From positions 62,001 to 126,000 of the forward strand of contig NZ_JAOVQM010000002.1 in NCBI RefSeq assembly GCF_025742995.1: a stretch of 64,000 nucleotides of DNA, written 5' to 3'. Positions within the stretch are counted from its first letter, which is position 1. Every line of letters starts with the position of its first letter. The notes below the pieces were generated by a model. That model saw only the letters and a list, made by a program, of their open reading frames with translations. It made no database searches and was not told the origin of the DNA. The position numbers were made by a program, and so were the translations under genes. The DNA comes from Paracholeplasma manati (lineage in GTDB: Bacteria > Bacillota_I > Bacilli_A > Acholeplasmatales > UBA5453). Below are positions 1 through 8,775 of the stretch, in pieces.

Positions 1-54
1 TTTGAGAAAAAAAAGAAACACACGGTCATGTGTTAATCTAGAAAGGAGAAAAAT

Positions 55-507
55 ATGCCTACAATTGCACAACTCGTTAGAGACGGTAGACAAGACAAGG
101 TAACAAAATCGAAAGCCCCATATCTAGGGATTGGATTAAACACGCTTAAGAAAAAAGAAACTAGTGTTAACTCACCACAAAAACGCGGGGTATGTGTTCG
201 TGTTACTACCATGACACCTAAGAAACCTAACTCGGCGTTACGTAAGTATGCGCGTGTTAGATTATCTAACGGTATTGAAGTCAACGCGTACATTCCAGGT
301 GAAGGACATTCACTACAAGAACACAGCGTCGTCCTTATCCGTGGTGGTCGTGTCAAAGACTTACCAGGGGTTAGATACCATATCGTTCGTGGCACATTAG
401 ATACATCTGGTGTTGCTAACCGCAAACAAGCTCGTTCAAAATACGGTGCTAAGCGTCCTAAAGCTGCTCCAGCAGGAAAAGCTGCTACACCAGCAAAGAA
501 AAAATAA
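55..507 (+). CDS. rpsL: 30S ribosomal protein S12
   Basis: Small-subunit protein of the decoding centre. The loop [10 protein letters not shown] and the segment [16 protein letters not shown], which surround the streptomycin-resistance lysines of the family, are intact. The C-terminal tail (about residues 125-150) is Ala/Pro/Lys rich and slightly longer than in E. coli S12. The SD gaaaggag lies 8 bases before the ATG. First gene of a typical str operon followed by rpsG, fusA and tuf. A short hairpin (17-34) precedes the SD; its role is unknown. Confidence 0.98.
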   Translation: MPTIAQLVRDGRQDKVTKSKAPYLGIGLNTLKKKETSVNSPQKRGVCVRVTTMTPKKPNSALRKYARVRLSNGIEVNAYIPGEGHSLQEHSVVLIRGGRVKDLPGVRYHIVRGTLDTSGVANRKQARSKYGAKRPKAAPAGKAATPAKKK

Positions 508-553
508 CATCTAATTTACAATTATTCAGTATATCTGAAAGGAGGATATAAAT

Positions 554-1024
554 ATGCCAAGAAAAGGACATATCGCTAAACGTGATGTTTTACCTGACCC
601 AATTTACAATTCTAAACTTGTAACACGTATTATCAATACAATCATGCTAGATGGTAAAAAAGGCACGGCTCAAGGAATTTTATACGGTGCTTTTGATCGT
701 ATTAAAGCTGAAACCGGTCGTGAACCAATCGAAGTTTTCAATGAAGCATTAAAAAATATCATGCCAGTACTTGAAGTACGTTCAAGACGTATTGGCGGAC
801 AAAACTATCAAGTTCCAGTTGAGGTGCGTGCTGAGCGTAAAACAACTTTAGGTTTAAGATGGTTAATCAACTACTCTCGCTTAAGACATGAAAAAACCAT
901 GGAAGAAAAATTAGCGAAAGAAATTATGGACGCTGCAAATGGACAAGGCGCAGCTGTCAAGAAACGTGAAGATACCCACAGAATGGCCGAAGCTAACAGA
1001 GCTTTCGCACATTACCGTTGGTAG
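554..1024 (+). CDS. rpsG: 30S ribosomal protein S7
   Basis: Primary 16S rRNA-binding protein that nucleates assembly of the 30S head. The 156-residue length and the N-terminus [16 protein letters not shown] are typical of bacterial S7. The SD gaaaggagg is 8 bases upstream of the ATG. It sits between rpsL and fusA as in the conserved str operon. S7 represses its own operon in E. coli; I did not identify a matching binding site here. Confidence 0.98.
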   Translation: MPRKGHIAKRDVLPDPIYNSKLVTRIINTIMLDGKKGTAQGILYGAFDRIKAETGREPIEVFNEALKNIMPVLEVRSRRIGGQNYQVPVEVRAERKTTLGLRWLINYSRLRHEKTMEEKLAKEIMDAANGQGAAVKKREDTHRMAEANRAFAHYRW

Positions 1025-1042
1025 TCAGAAGGAGTTATTAGT

Positions 1043-3112
1043 ATGCCTCGTGAATTTCCTTTAAATAAGACTCGTAATATCGGTATTATGGCCCATATTG
1101 ACGCGGGTAAAACAACAACAACTGAACGCATTCTGTTCCACACAGGTAAAATCCATAAGATGGGTGAAACACACGATGGTGCATCCCAAATGGACTGGAT
1201 GGAACAAGAACAAGAACGCGGTATTACGATCACATCAGCAGCAACGACTGCTTATTGGAGAGGTCACCGTATTAACGTTATCGATACCCCAGGACACGTC
1301 GACTTCACCGTTGAAGTTCAACGCAGCCTAAGAGTATTGGATGGCGCTGTTACCGTTCTAGATGCACAAGCCGGCGTAGAGCCACAAACAGAAACCGTTT
1401 GGAGACAAGCGACAGAATATAAAGTTCCACGTGTTATTTTCGTCAATAAGATGGATAAAACTGGTGCGGATTTCTTCTATTCTATCAACACCATCCATAA
1501 CCGTTTAGGGGTTAAGGCTTCCCCAATCCAAATTCCAATTGGAGCAGAAACCTTCTTTGAAGGGATCATCGACATCGTCTCAATGAAAGCTTACCATTTC
1601 GATGGTAACGCAGAAGAAATTTCTACCGAAATTCCTATCCCTGAAAAGTTAGTGGACGTTGTAAAACAAAAGAGAATTGAATTGATTGAAGCAGTTGCAG
1701 AATTTGATGAAGATATGATGGTTGCATACCTTGAAGGTGAAGAAATCACCCCTGAGGTATTAAAAGGTGCAATCCGTAAGGGTACCCTTTCAGTTGAATT
1801 CTTCCCAGTCATCTGCGGATCTGCTTTCAAAAACAAAGGCGTTAAATTGATGTTAGATGCAGTCGTAGATTATTTACCTGCACCAACCGACATCGCTGAC
1901 GTCGTTGGTCACGATGAACACGGTCAAGAAATGCACCGTCCAACCGATGACAACCAACCTTTCACAGCGCTTGCTTTTAAAGTTATGACAGACCCATTCG
2001 TTGGCCGTCTCACATTCTTTAGAATCTATGCAGGTACTGTACAACAAGGTTCTTACATCTTGAATACCACCAAAGGTAAGAGAGAACGTCTAGGTCGCTT
2101 ACTACAAATGCATGCGAACCATAGAGAAGAAATCAAAGAGGCTTATGCGGGCGATATCGCTGCAGCTATCGGTCTTAAAGATACAACCACAGGGGATACA
2201 CTTGCTGGCGAAAAGGATACCATTATCCTTGAATCCATGAAGTTCCCTGAACCGGTTATCAACATCGCAATCGAACCAAAAACCAAGAACGACCAAGACA
2301 AGATGACTCACGCATTAACAAAACTTGCTGAAGAAGATCCAACTTTCCGCGTATTTACCGACAAAGAAACAAGTCAAACCATCATCGCTGGTATGGGTGA
2401 ATTACACCTTGACATCATCGTTGACCGTATGAAGAGAGAATTTAAGGTAGAAGCAAACGTTGGTGCACCACAAGTTTCTTACCGTGAAACCATCACAGGT
2501 ACTGCTGACATTGAAGGTAAATTCATCCGTCAATCCGGTGGTAGAGGTCAATATGGTCACGTTTGGATCAAGTTTGAACCAAACCCTGGCAAAGGCTTCG
2601 AATTCGTGGATGCAGTTGTGGGTGGTACCGTTCCTAGAGAATATATTGGCGTTGTCCAAAAAGGTCTTGAAGAAGCACTACCAAACGGTATCTTAGCTGG
2701 TTACCCAGTTATGGACATCAAAGCAACTCTATTCGATGGATCCTACCATGATGTCGACTCCTCTGAAATGGCCTATAAGATTGCTGCTGCCATCGCACTT
2801 AAAGGTGCTAAAGAAAAATGTGGCGCAACCATTCTTGAACCAATCATGAAAGTCGAAATCGTTGTACCAGATGAATATGTTGGTAACGTCATTGGTGACA
2901 TTACATCTCGTAGAGGTCGCCTAGAAGCACAAGAATCTAGAGGTAACGCCATTGGTATTAAAGCGAACGTTCCACTATCTGAAATGTTCGGTTATGCTAC
3001 TGCATTACGTTCTAATTCTCAAGGTCGTGCAACCTTTGTGATGCAATTCGACCATTATGAAAGAGCACCTAAGTCTGTCGCTGAAGAAATCATCAAGAAG
3101 CGTAACGCCTAG
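1043..3112 (+). CDS. fusA: Elongation factor G
   Basis: Translocation GTPase of the ribosome. G1 motif [12 protein letters not shown], switch I with [10 protein letters not shown]3 DTPGHVDF and G4 NKMD are present in the first 150 residues, followed by the usual EF-G domains II-V; 689 residues is the normal length. The SD aaggag is 8-12 bases before the ATG, and the gene starts 18 bases after rpsG. The copy is complete with no unusual residues noted. Confidence 0.98.
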   Translation: MPREFPLNKTRNIGIMAHIDAGKTTTTERILFHTGKIHKMGETHDGASQMDWMEQEQERGITITSAATTAYWRGHRINVIDTPGHVDFTVEVQRSLRVLDGAVTVLDAQAGVEPQTETVWRQATEYKVPRVIFVNKMDKTGADFFYSINTIHNRLGVKASPIQIPIGAETFFEGIIDIVSMKAYHFDGNAEEISTEIPIPEKLVDVVKQKRIELIEAVAEFDEDMMVAYLEGEEITPEVLKGAIRKGTLSVEFFPVICGSAFKNKGVKLMLDAVVDYLPAPTDIADVVGHDEHGQEMHRPTDDNQPFTALAFKVMTDPFVGRLTFFRIYAGTVQQGSYILNTTKGKRERLGRLLQMHANHREEIKEAYAGDIAAAIGLKDTTTGDTLAGEKDTIILESMKFPEPVINIAIEPKTKNDQDKMTHALTKLAEEDPTFRVFTDKETSQTIIAGMGELHLDIIVDRMKREFKVEANVGAPQVSYRETITGTADIEGKFIRQSGGRGQYGHVWIKFEPNPGKGFEFVDAVVGGTVPREYIGVVQKGLEEALPNGILAGYPVMDIKATLFDGSYHDVDSSEMAYKIAAAIALKGAKEKCGATILEPIMKVEIVVPDEYVGNVIGDITSRRGRLEAQESRGNAIGIKANVPLSEMFGYATALRSNSQGRATFVMQFDHYERAPKSVAEEIIKKRNA

Positions 3113-3116
3113 GTAC

Positions 3117-3145
3117 TTGCAAAAACATATTATTTGATATAAAAT
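3117..3145 (+). promoter_or_regulatory. Promoter for tuf
   Basis: TTGCAA (3117-3122), a 17-base spacer and TAAAAT (3140-3145), with an overlapping TGATATAAA, lie in the 85-base gap between fusA and tuf. This suggests tuf can be transcribed independently of the upstream str genes. Inferred from sequence only. Confidence 0.5.
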
Positions 3146-3197
3146 AATAGTTGGTACAAATTAAGAAAAACACACACACTATAAGGAGAATAAAAAA

Positions 3198-4382
<1,185 letters not shown>

Positions 4383-4396
4383 TTAAAACCAATTTT

Positions 4397-4430
4397 AAAA
4401 CCACACACACAATTGTGTGGTTTTTTCTTT
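4397..4430 (+). terminator. Rho-independent terminator of tuf
   Basis: An 11-bp perfect stem (4397-4407 with 4414-4424), 6-base loop, and a T-rich tail. Confidence 0.9.
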
Positions 4431-4454
4431 TTGAAGAGAAAGACCTTTATCTTA

Positions 4455-4463
4455 TGATAAAAT
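4455..4463 (+). promoter_or_regulatory. Extended -10 promoter candidate for tatD
   Basis: TGATAAAAT lies 55 bases before the chosen tatD start. No clear -35 is seen. Confidence 0.4.
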
Positions 4464-4517
4464 GGTAATAGTCATCATCATAAGATGATCGATTTTGAAC
4501 TATATGAGGTAACAACG

Positions 4518-5267
4518 ATGATTATTGATACACATGCACATTTAAATATCGATGAATTTAAGGATGAAATGCCTGAAATACTACAAAGAGCATCCGATAG
4601 CGATATCCAAAAGATCATCGTCATCGGGATGAATGCGAAAGCCAACCAACGTGGGATTGAATTAACCCAATATAGTAACCTTTACGCGACCGTTGGGATT
4701 CACCCATCGGATGTCAATGAAGGTCTGGATATCGACATGTTACAAGCTCAATTAAAGCACGAAAAAGTGGTTGCTATTGGGGAAATTGGGATAGATTTAT
4801 ATTGGGTTAAAGACAATCTACCACTCCAAATTGAGGTATTTAGAAAACAATTGGATTTAGCCATGGCATTGAACTATCCTGTTGTGATTCACATGCGAGA
4901 TAGTGCACAAGAGATATATGATGTGGTTAAATCATATCCAGGATTAAAAGGGGTCATGCATTGTTTCAGTGCCGACCTGGACTGGGCGTTGAAGTTTATT
5001 GATCTAGGATTCTATATTGGTATTGGTGGACCGGTTACTTTTAAGAATAACTTGACGGCTAAAGAAGTTGCGAAAAGTATTCCAATCGAGCGTTTATTGG
5101 TAGAGACCGATAGCCCATATCTAGCACCTACACCACATCGCGGGAAACGAAATGAACCCGCTTATACAAAATTAGTTGTGGCAGAAATCGCTCGTTTAAG
5201 AGGCGATTCCATCGAGAATATATCGAATCAAACGTCTCAAAATGCGATGCGTTTGTTTCATATTTAG
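4518..5267 (+). CDS. tatD: TatD-family metal-dependent hydrolase/DNase
   Basis: TIM-barrel metallohydrolase; family members act as 3'-5' exonucleases or deoxyribonucleases on damaged DNA. The metal ligands are visible: DTHAHLN (HxH), GEIGID, VIHMRDS, MHCFS and ETDSPYLAP. I chose the ATG at 4518 because gaggt lies 8 bases upstream and the protein then begins right at the first beta-strand; the reading frame is open from 4485 but that start has no SD. Length is 249 residues, normal for the family. It is followed by a lipoprotein gene whose SD overlaps the tatD stop. Confidence 0.93.
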   Translation: MIIDTHAHLNIDEFKDEMPEILQRASDSDIQKIIVIGMNAKANQRGIELTQYSNLYATVGIHPSDVNEGLDIDMLQAQLKHEKVVAIGEIGIDLYWVKDNLPLQIEVFRKQLDLAMALNYPVVIHMRDSAQEIYDVVKSYPGLKGVMHCFSADLDWALKFIDLGFYIGIGGPVTFKNNLTAKEVAKSIPIERLLVETDSPYLAPTPHRGKRNEPAYTKLVVAEIARLRGDSIENISNQTSQNAMRLFHI

Positions 5268-5275
5268 GAGGTAAA

Positions 5276-6346
5276 ATGATGAAAAAATGGATGATATTCA
5301 GTTTATTAACGTTATTTTTATTTACACTTTCGGGATGTTATGAAAGAGAAACTACCGTTTATACATTAGAGGATGTTCAGTCACAAATCACAGAAATTTA
5401 TGATCAAGTAGCACCGATGACGGTAGCGGTTGTATCCTATGATGAGGCGGATTACGCCATTAAAGTTGGACACGGTTCAGGACTCATTTATGACCGTACA
5501 GAAGCTGCAGGCGTTTATACTTATTACGTCATTACAAATTACCATGTCGTAGAATCGCAAGCTTACTTACGCATTTATAATGGTATCAACTATTATAACG
5601 CTACCCCTTACGCTGTTCATGAACCAGAAGATTTGGCTTTGGTTACCTTCTCTACACCGGATGATCTCCCCTATTATGGTGTTGATCAATTTTCAGGGAA
5701 CAAAGTGGTTGAACCGGTGGTCGGTTCATTTGTGATCGCGATTGGTACACCACTCGACTTGGATTTCTTTAACACAGCTACCATTGGTATTGTAGGTAGA
5801 ACTCGAAATACACGCATTGTTCAACATGACGCCGCAATCAATCCGGGCAACAGTGGTGGACCTTTATTCGATTTGGCTGGTAATCTTCTCGGTTTCAACA
5901 CTTGGAAACGCACCACAACCGTGACATCTGATGGTGAAATCGCAGTAGATGGTATTGGATTTGCGATATCCATGACGGTTGCAAAATCGGTAATCACCAG
6001 CCTAAGAGTGACTCAAACATCGGTTTTTGAATCCGCTAAGATTGGCATCACCGTTATGAATATTAGTGACGCAATCACGGAAAAATTTGAGGGTGTCAGA
6101 CCCGTTTTCATTGAGGAAACTCAAGAAGCAGGCGTTTATGTCGATTCCATCGTTCCGTTAAGACCAGCGGTTGGTAAATTATTCGTTCATGACATCATCA
6201 CCCATGTGAATGGTGAAGAGCTAGTCAACCTCGAATCGTTGTCTTTGTTATTGTCAGGAATGAAGTTTGGTGATACACTAAATTTGACAGTAAGAAGATA
6301 TGTCAATAATCAATTCATTACCGTTTCCGTCAGCATCACCGTTTAG
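5276..6346 (+). CDS. HtrA/DegP-like serine protease, lipoprotein
   Basis: Predicted surface-anchored trypsin-like protease with one C-terminal PDZ domain, probably for quality control of extracytoplasmic proteins. A signal peptide ends in a lipobox LSGC with the lipidated Cys at residue 21. The catalytic triad is H90 (TNYHVVES), D119 (PEDLALV) and S193 (NPGNSGGPL). The PDZ domain covers about residues 265-350. Gram-positive HtrA proteins are usually anchored by a transmembrane helix; lipid anchoring is a notable variant. SD aggaggt overlaps the tatD stop codon, so the two genes are probably co-transcribed. Confidence 0.9.
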   Translation: MMKKWMIFSLLTLFLFTLSGCYERETTVYTLEDVQSQITEIYDQVAPMTVAVVSYDEADYAIKVGHGSGLIYDRTEAAGVYTYYVITNYHVVESQAYLRIYNGINYYNATPYAVHEPEDLALVTFSTPDDLPYYGVDQFSGNKVVEPVVGSFVIAIGTPLDLDFFNTATIGIVGRTRNTRIVQHDAAINPGNSGGPLFDLAGNLLGFNTWKRTTTVTSDGEIAVDGIGFAISMTVAKSVITSLRVTQTSVFESAKIGITVMNISDAITEKFEGVRPVFIEETQEAGVYVDSIVPLRPAVGKLFVHDIITHVNGEELVNLESLSLLLSGMKFGDTLNLTVRRYVNNQFITVSVSITV

Positions 6347-6355
6347 GAGGGCTTT

Positions 6356-7132
6356 ATGACATTTAGTAGTCTATTATTTAAAATCGAAACCGGTCAACCA
6401 TTGAGTGATAAAGCACTCGATAAAATGGCTAAAAAAATGTATTTAGCACCTTCATCAGCGCGCAGCTTTTTGTATACCTTATGGATTTTAGTGGTTCTAT
6501 TTTTGTTAGCACTCGCAGCAGTAGATGGGTTAAAACCGTTATCACCACTTGTGGTGTACGTGCTTTCGATTGTGTTGCTTGTTGGATTGGCCTTGTATGC
6601 TTTTCTTCCTAAATACATTCGAATTCATCAATATTTAAATGCCGTAGATACCTTTTATGAAACCAAGTTTAGTGGATTAGATCATTATGATTTATACTAC
6701 ATTGGACAACACCGTTCACCCCATGTTAGAACACTGAAATCGAACAAAATATATTTATTGACCGACGGTCACCATCTATTATTTATCGATGATTATTTCA
6801 AGGATACTAAGTATGTTCTACCACGTATTTTCGGGGCAGATAAACCGGTGAATCTACGTGTTATTGACGCTGAAAAGAATGATCAATCCCGTGTATTGAT
6901 CGATATTTCTGAAGTTGAACATTACCTATGTTCTAAACGAGAAGTACCGTTGAATAAGAAGCCAATCAATCCCAAATACACCCGTATATTCGAAACATTT
7001 TTAGATCAAGACCCACACATGGATGAACAATACTTCGTCACCTTAAAACTCTATAATGGCGCGGTTTTCCGTTTAGGATATGATGCATATAAAGCGTTGA
7101 AGTTCGCCATTCCACTCAAGGATAAAACATGA
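6356..7132 (+). CDS. Membrane protein of unknown function, two TM helices
   Basis: I do not recognise the family. The 258-residue protein has a short cytosolic N-terminus, two hydrophobic helices at about residues 38-58 and 64-84, and a large hydrophilic C-terminal part of about 170 residues with no Cys-based or nucleotide-binding motif that I can see. SD ggaggg lies 6 bases before the ATG. It follows the HtrA-like gene by 9 bases and overlaps the next gene by ATGA, so it is part of this operon. The stop codon is TGA. Confidence 0.8.
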   Translation: MTFSSLLFKIETGQPLSDKALDKMAKKMYLAPSSARSFLYTLWILVVLFLLALAAVDGLKPLSPLVVYVLSIVLLVGLALYAFLPKYIRIHQYLNAVDTFYETKFSGLDHYDLYYIGQHRSPHVRTLKSNKIYLLTDGHHLLFIDDYFKDTKYVLPRIFGADKPVNLRVIDAEKNDQSRVLIDISEVEHYLCSKREVPLNKKPINPKYTRIFETFLDQDPHMDEQYFVTLKLYNGAVFRLGYDAYKALKFAIPLKDKT

Positions 7133-7602
7133 TGAGCGATGTTCAAAAAGTAGCTCAAATTCTGATGGATTATGAATACAAAATTGCATTCGCTGAATCG
7201 ATGACAGGTGGTGCGTTGGTGTCAGAACTGGTGAAAGTTCCAGGTGTATCTAGTATTTTAGATTATAGTGTGGTTACCTATTCAGAATCGGCCAAAGAAC
7301 AGATGCTCAATATTCCAAAAATGTTGTTTGATGTTCATGGTGTGGTCTCGAAAGTTGTCGCCATTGAAATGGCTAAAAACATCGCTACTATTGCGAAAGC
7401 TGAGGTGGGTGTGGGTATTACAGGCAATGCCGGACCAACCGCACAAACCAACTCTCAAGTAGGTGAGGTATGGTTCGCATTCTTCTACCAAGGAGAGTCT
7501 TATAGTTATCACTTACAACTCAAGAATGAAGGCCGTGATGCCATCATTGAACATGCGAAAAAAGTGGTATTTCAAATGTTATTAAAACTGCTTACAAAAT
7601 AA
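7129..7602 (+). CDS. pncC: CinA C-terminal family nicotinamide-nucleotide amidohydrolase
   Basis: Matches the stand-alone PncC/CinA C-terminal domain, which deamidates nicotinamide mononucleotide to nicotinate mononucleotide in pyridine-nucleotide recycling. Visible signatures are FAESMTGGALVSELVKVPG, VTYSESAK and GVGITGNAGPT. It is 157 residues, the size of the isolated domain; the N-terminal CinA nucleotide-binding half is absent. It overlaps the upstream stop as ATGA, so it is translationally coupled. Confidence 0.88.
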   Translation: MMSDVQKVAQILMDYEYKIAFAESMTGGALVSELVKVPGVSSILDYSVVTYSESAKEQMLNIPKMLFDVHGVVSKVVAIEMAKNIATIAKAEVGVGITGNAGPTAQTNSQVGEVWFAFFYQGESYSYHLQLKNEGRDAIIEHAKKVVFQMLLKLLTK

Positions 7603-7612
7603 CAAAAAACGT

Positions 7613-7641
7613 TTGTCATATAGATTTATCTATGATATAAT
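7613..7641 (+). promoter_or_regulatory. Promoter of rpsF-ssb-rpsR
   Basis: TTGTCA (7613-7618), a 17-base spacer and TATAAT (7636-7641) preceded by TGA, giving an extended -10. One of the best promoters in the window. Confidence 0.85.
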
Positions 7642-7649
7642 ATCAAAGC

Positions 7650-7693
7650 ATGGTTTTTATCGACCATCCTTGCCTGTAGTTCATCTATAGGCC
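7650..7693 (+). promoter_or_regulatory. Structured 5' leader of rpsF, possible S6:S18 autoregulatory site
   Basis: The transcript between the promoter and the rpsF SD can form two hairpins: a small one (ATGGT 7650-7654 with ACCAT 7663-7667) and an 8-bp stem (7672-7679 with 7685-7692, one G-U pair, 5-base loop). S6:S18 complexes are known to bind leaders of rpsF operons in many bacteria. I could not confirm the conserved CCG feature of that motif, so the role is inferred from position. Confidence 0.4.
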
Positions 7694-7718
7694 AATAGAC
7701 CAGAAGGAGGAAATTAGA

Positions 7719-8006
7719 ATGAAGAAATACGAAGTTATGTACATCATTCGTCCTGACCTTGAAAGCGAACAAATCAAGAGCCTAGTTGCTAACTTAAGCA
7801 ACATCTTCACAGAAAGAGGTTCCGAAGTTTTAGAGCTTAAAGAGATCGGATTGAAAGAGCTAGCGTATGAAATCGGACACATGAAAAAAGGTTATTATGT
7901 GTGGAGTCTAGTGAATGCAACCAATGAAGCAATCGCTGAATTCGATCGTGTCATCCGTATTACAGAAACAGTTATTCGCTATATCGTTGTTAAAGACGGC
8001 GAATAA
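7719..8006 (+). CDS. rpsF: 30S ribosomal protein S6
   Basis: Small-subunit protein that binds the 16S platform as a heterodimer with S18. The protein starts MKKYEVMYIIRPDL and contains LKEIGLKELAYEI and KGYYVW, typical of S6; 95 residues is normal. The SD agaaggagg is 9 bases before the ATG. It is first in the conserved rpsF-ssb-rpsR operon. Confidence 0.97.
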   Translation: MKKYEVMYIIRPDLESEQIKSLVANLSNIFTERGSEVLELKEIGLKELAYEIGHMKKGYYVWSLVNATNEAIAEFDRVIRITETVIRYIVVKDGE

Positions 8007-8024
8007 TAAGGGAGGCGCAATTCA

Positions 8025-8444
8025 ATGCTTAACCGAGTTGTTTTAGTTGGGCGTATAACCAAAGACCCAGAACAAAAAAGAACACAAAGTAACACACCTG
8101 TGGTGTCATTTACATTGGCAGTCAATCGTCAGTTTTCCAATGACCAAGGTGAAAAACAAGCAGATTTTATCCAATGCGTTGCATGGTCAAAACAAGCAGA
8201 GTTTATGTCTAATTACGTTAGAAAAGGTGCTCTACTTGGCTTAGAAGGCCGTATTCAAACAAGATCGTATGAAACCAATAATGGTGATACACGATATGTC
8301 ACTGAAGTCGTTTGTGATTCAGTTCAAATCCTTGAAAGTAAGCGCGATGTCGCACCTACACAACCAAGTTACGAACCTGAAGAAGAAGACCCATTCATCA
8401 GCAAAGGTAAGAGTCTAGCTACAGAAGAAGATTTACCATTCTAA
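8025..8444 (+). CDS. ssb: Single-stranded DNA-binding protein
   Basis: Binds ssDNA as a tetramer during replication and repair. The OB-fold occupies residues 1-105 ([35 protein letters not shown]). A short acidic linker leads to the terminal hexapeptide EEDLPF, equivalent to the DDDIPF tip that recruits partner proteins. The SD gggaggc precedes the ATG. It lies between rpsF and rpsR as in most Firmicutes. Confidence 0.97.
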   Translation: MLNRVVLVGRITKDPEQKRTQSNTPVVSFTLAVNRQFSNDQGEKQADFIQCVAWSKQAEFMSNYVRKGALLGLEGRIQTRSYETNNGDTRYVTEVVCDSVQILESKRDVAPTQPSYEPEEEDPFISKGKSLATEEDLPF

Positions 8445-8457
8445 TAGGAGGCTTAGT

Positions 8458-8688
8458 ATGCAACAAAGAGGCGGATTCAAAAGACGTCGTAAAGTGTGCT
8501 ATTTTACACAAAATAAAGTTGATCATATCGATTTCAAAGATGTTGAACTATTAAAGCGTTTCACTTCCGACAGAGGCAAAATTTTACCTCGTCGTGTGAC
8601 TGGAACATCAGCTAAATGGCAACGTCCTCTTGCAATCGCGATCAAGCGTGCAAGACATATGGCACTACTTCCATACGTTAAGGAATAA
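8458..8688 (+). CDS. rpsR: 30S ribosomal protein S18
   Basis: Partner of S6 on the 16S platform. The C-terminal half contains [18 protein letters not shown] and [17 protein letters not shown]-like sequence, diagnostic of S18; 76 residues is normal. One Cys (residue 14) remains, so the zinc-ribbon-like Cys set seen in some S18 paralogues is absent. SD taggagg precedes the ATG; a terminator follows immediately. Confidence 0.97.
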   Translation: MQQRGGFKRRRKVCYFTQNKVDHIDFKDVELLKRFTSDRGKILPRRVTGTSAKWQRPLAIAIKRARHMALLPYVKE

Positions 8689-8697
8689 TAATACTAT

Positions 8698-8727
8698 AAA
8701 GACTTTGTTATCAAAGTCTTTTTTTAT
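8698..8727 (+). terminator. Terminator of rpsF-ssb-rpsR
   Basis: A perfect 10-bp stem (8698-8707 with 8712-8721), a 4-base loop and a run of T. Confidence 0.92.
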
Positions 8728-8755
8728 TGATAAAATCGCGATTTTTCGATATAAT
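8727..8755 (+). promoter_or_regulatory. Promoter of the gdpP-rplI fusion gene
   Basis: TTGATA (8727-8732), a 17-base spacer and TATAAT (8750-8755). It begins at the T-run of the preceding terminator, so the operon is separately expressed. Confidence 0.8.
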
Positions 8756-8775
8756 TAAGGAAAGTAGGTGAGGCC

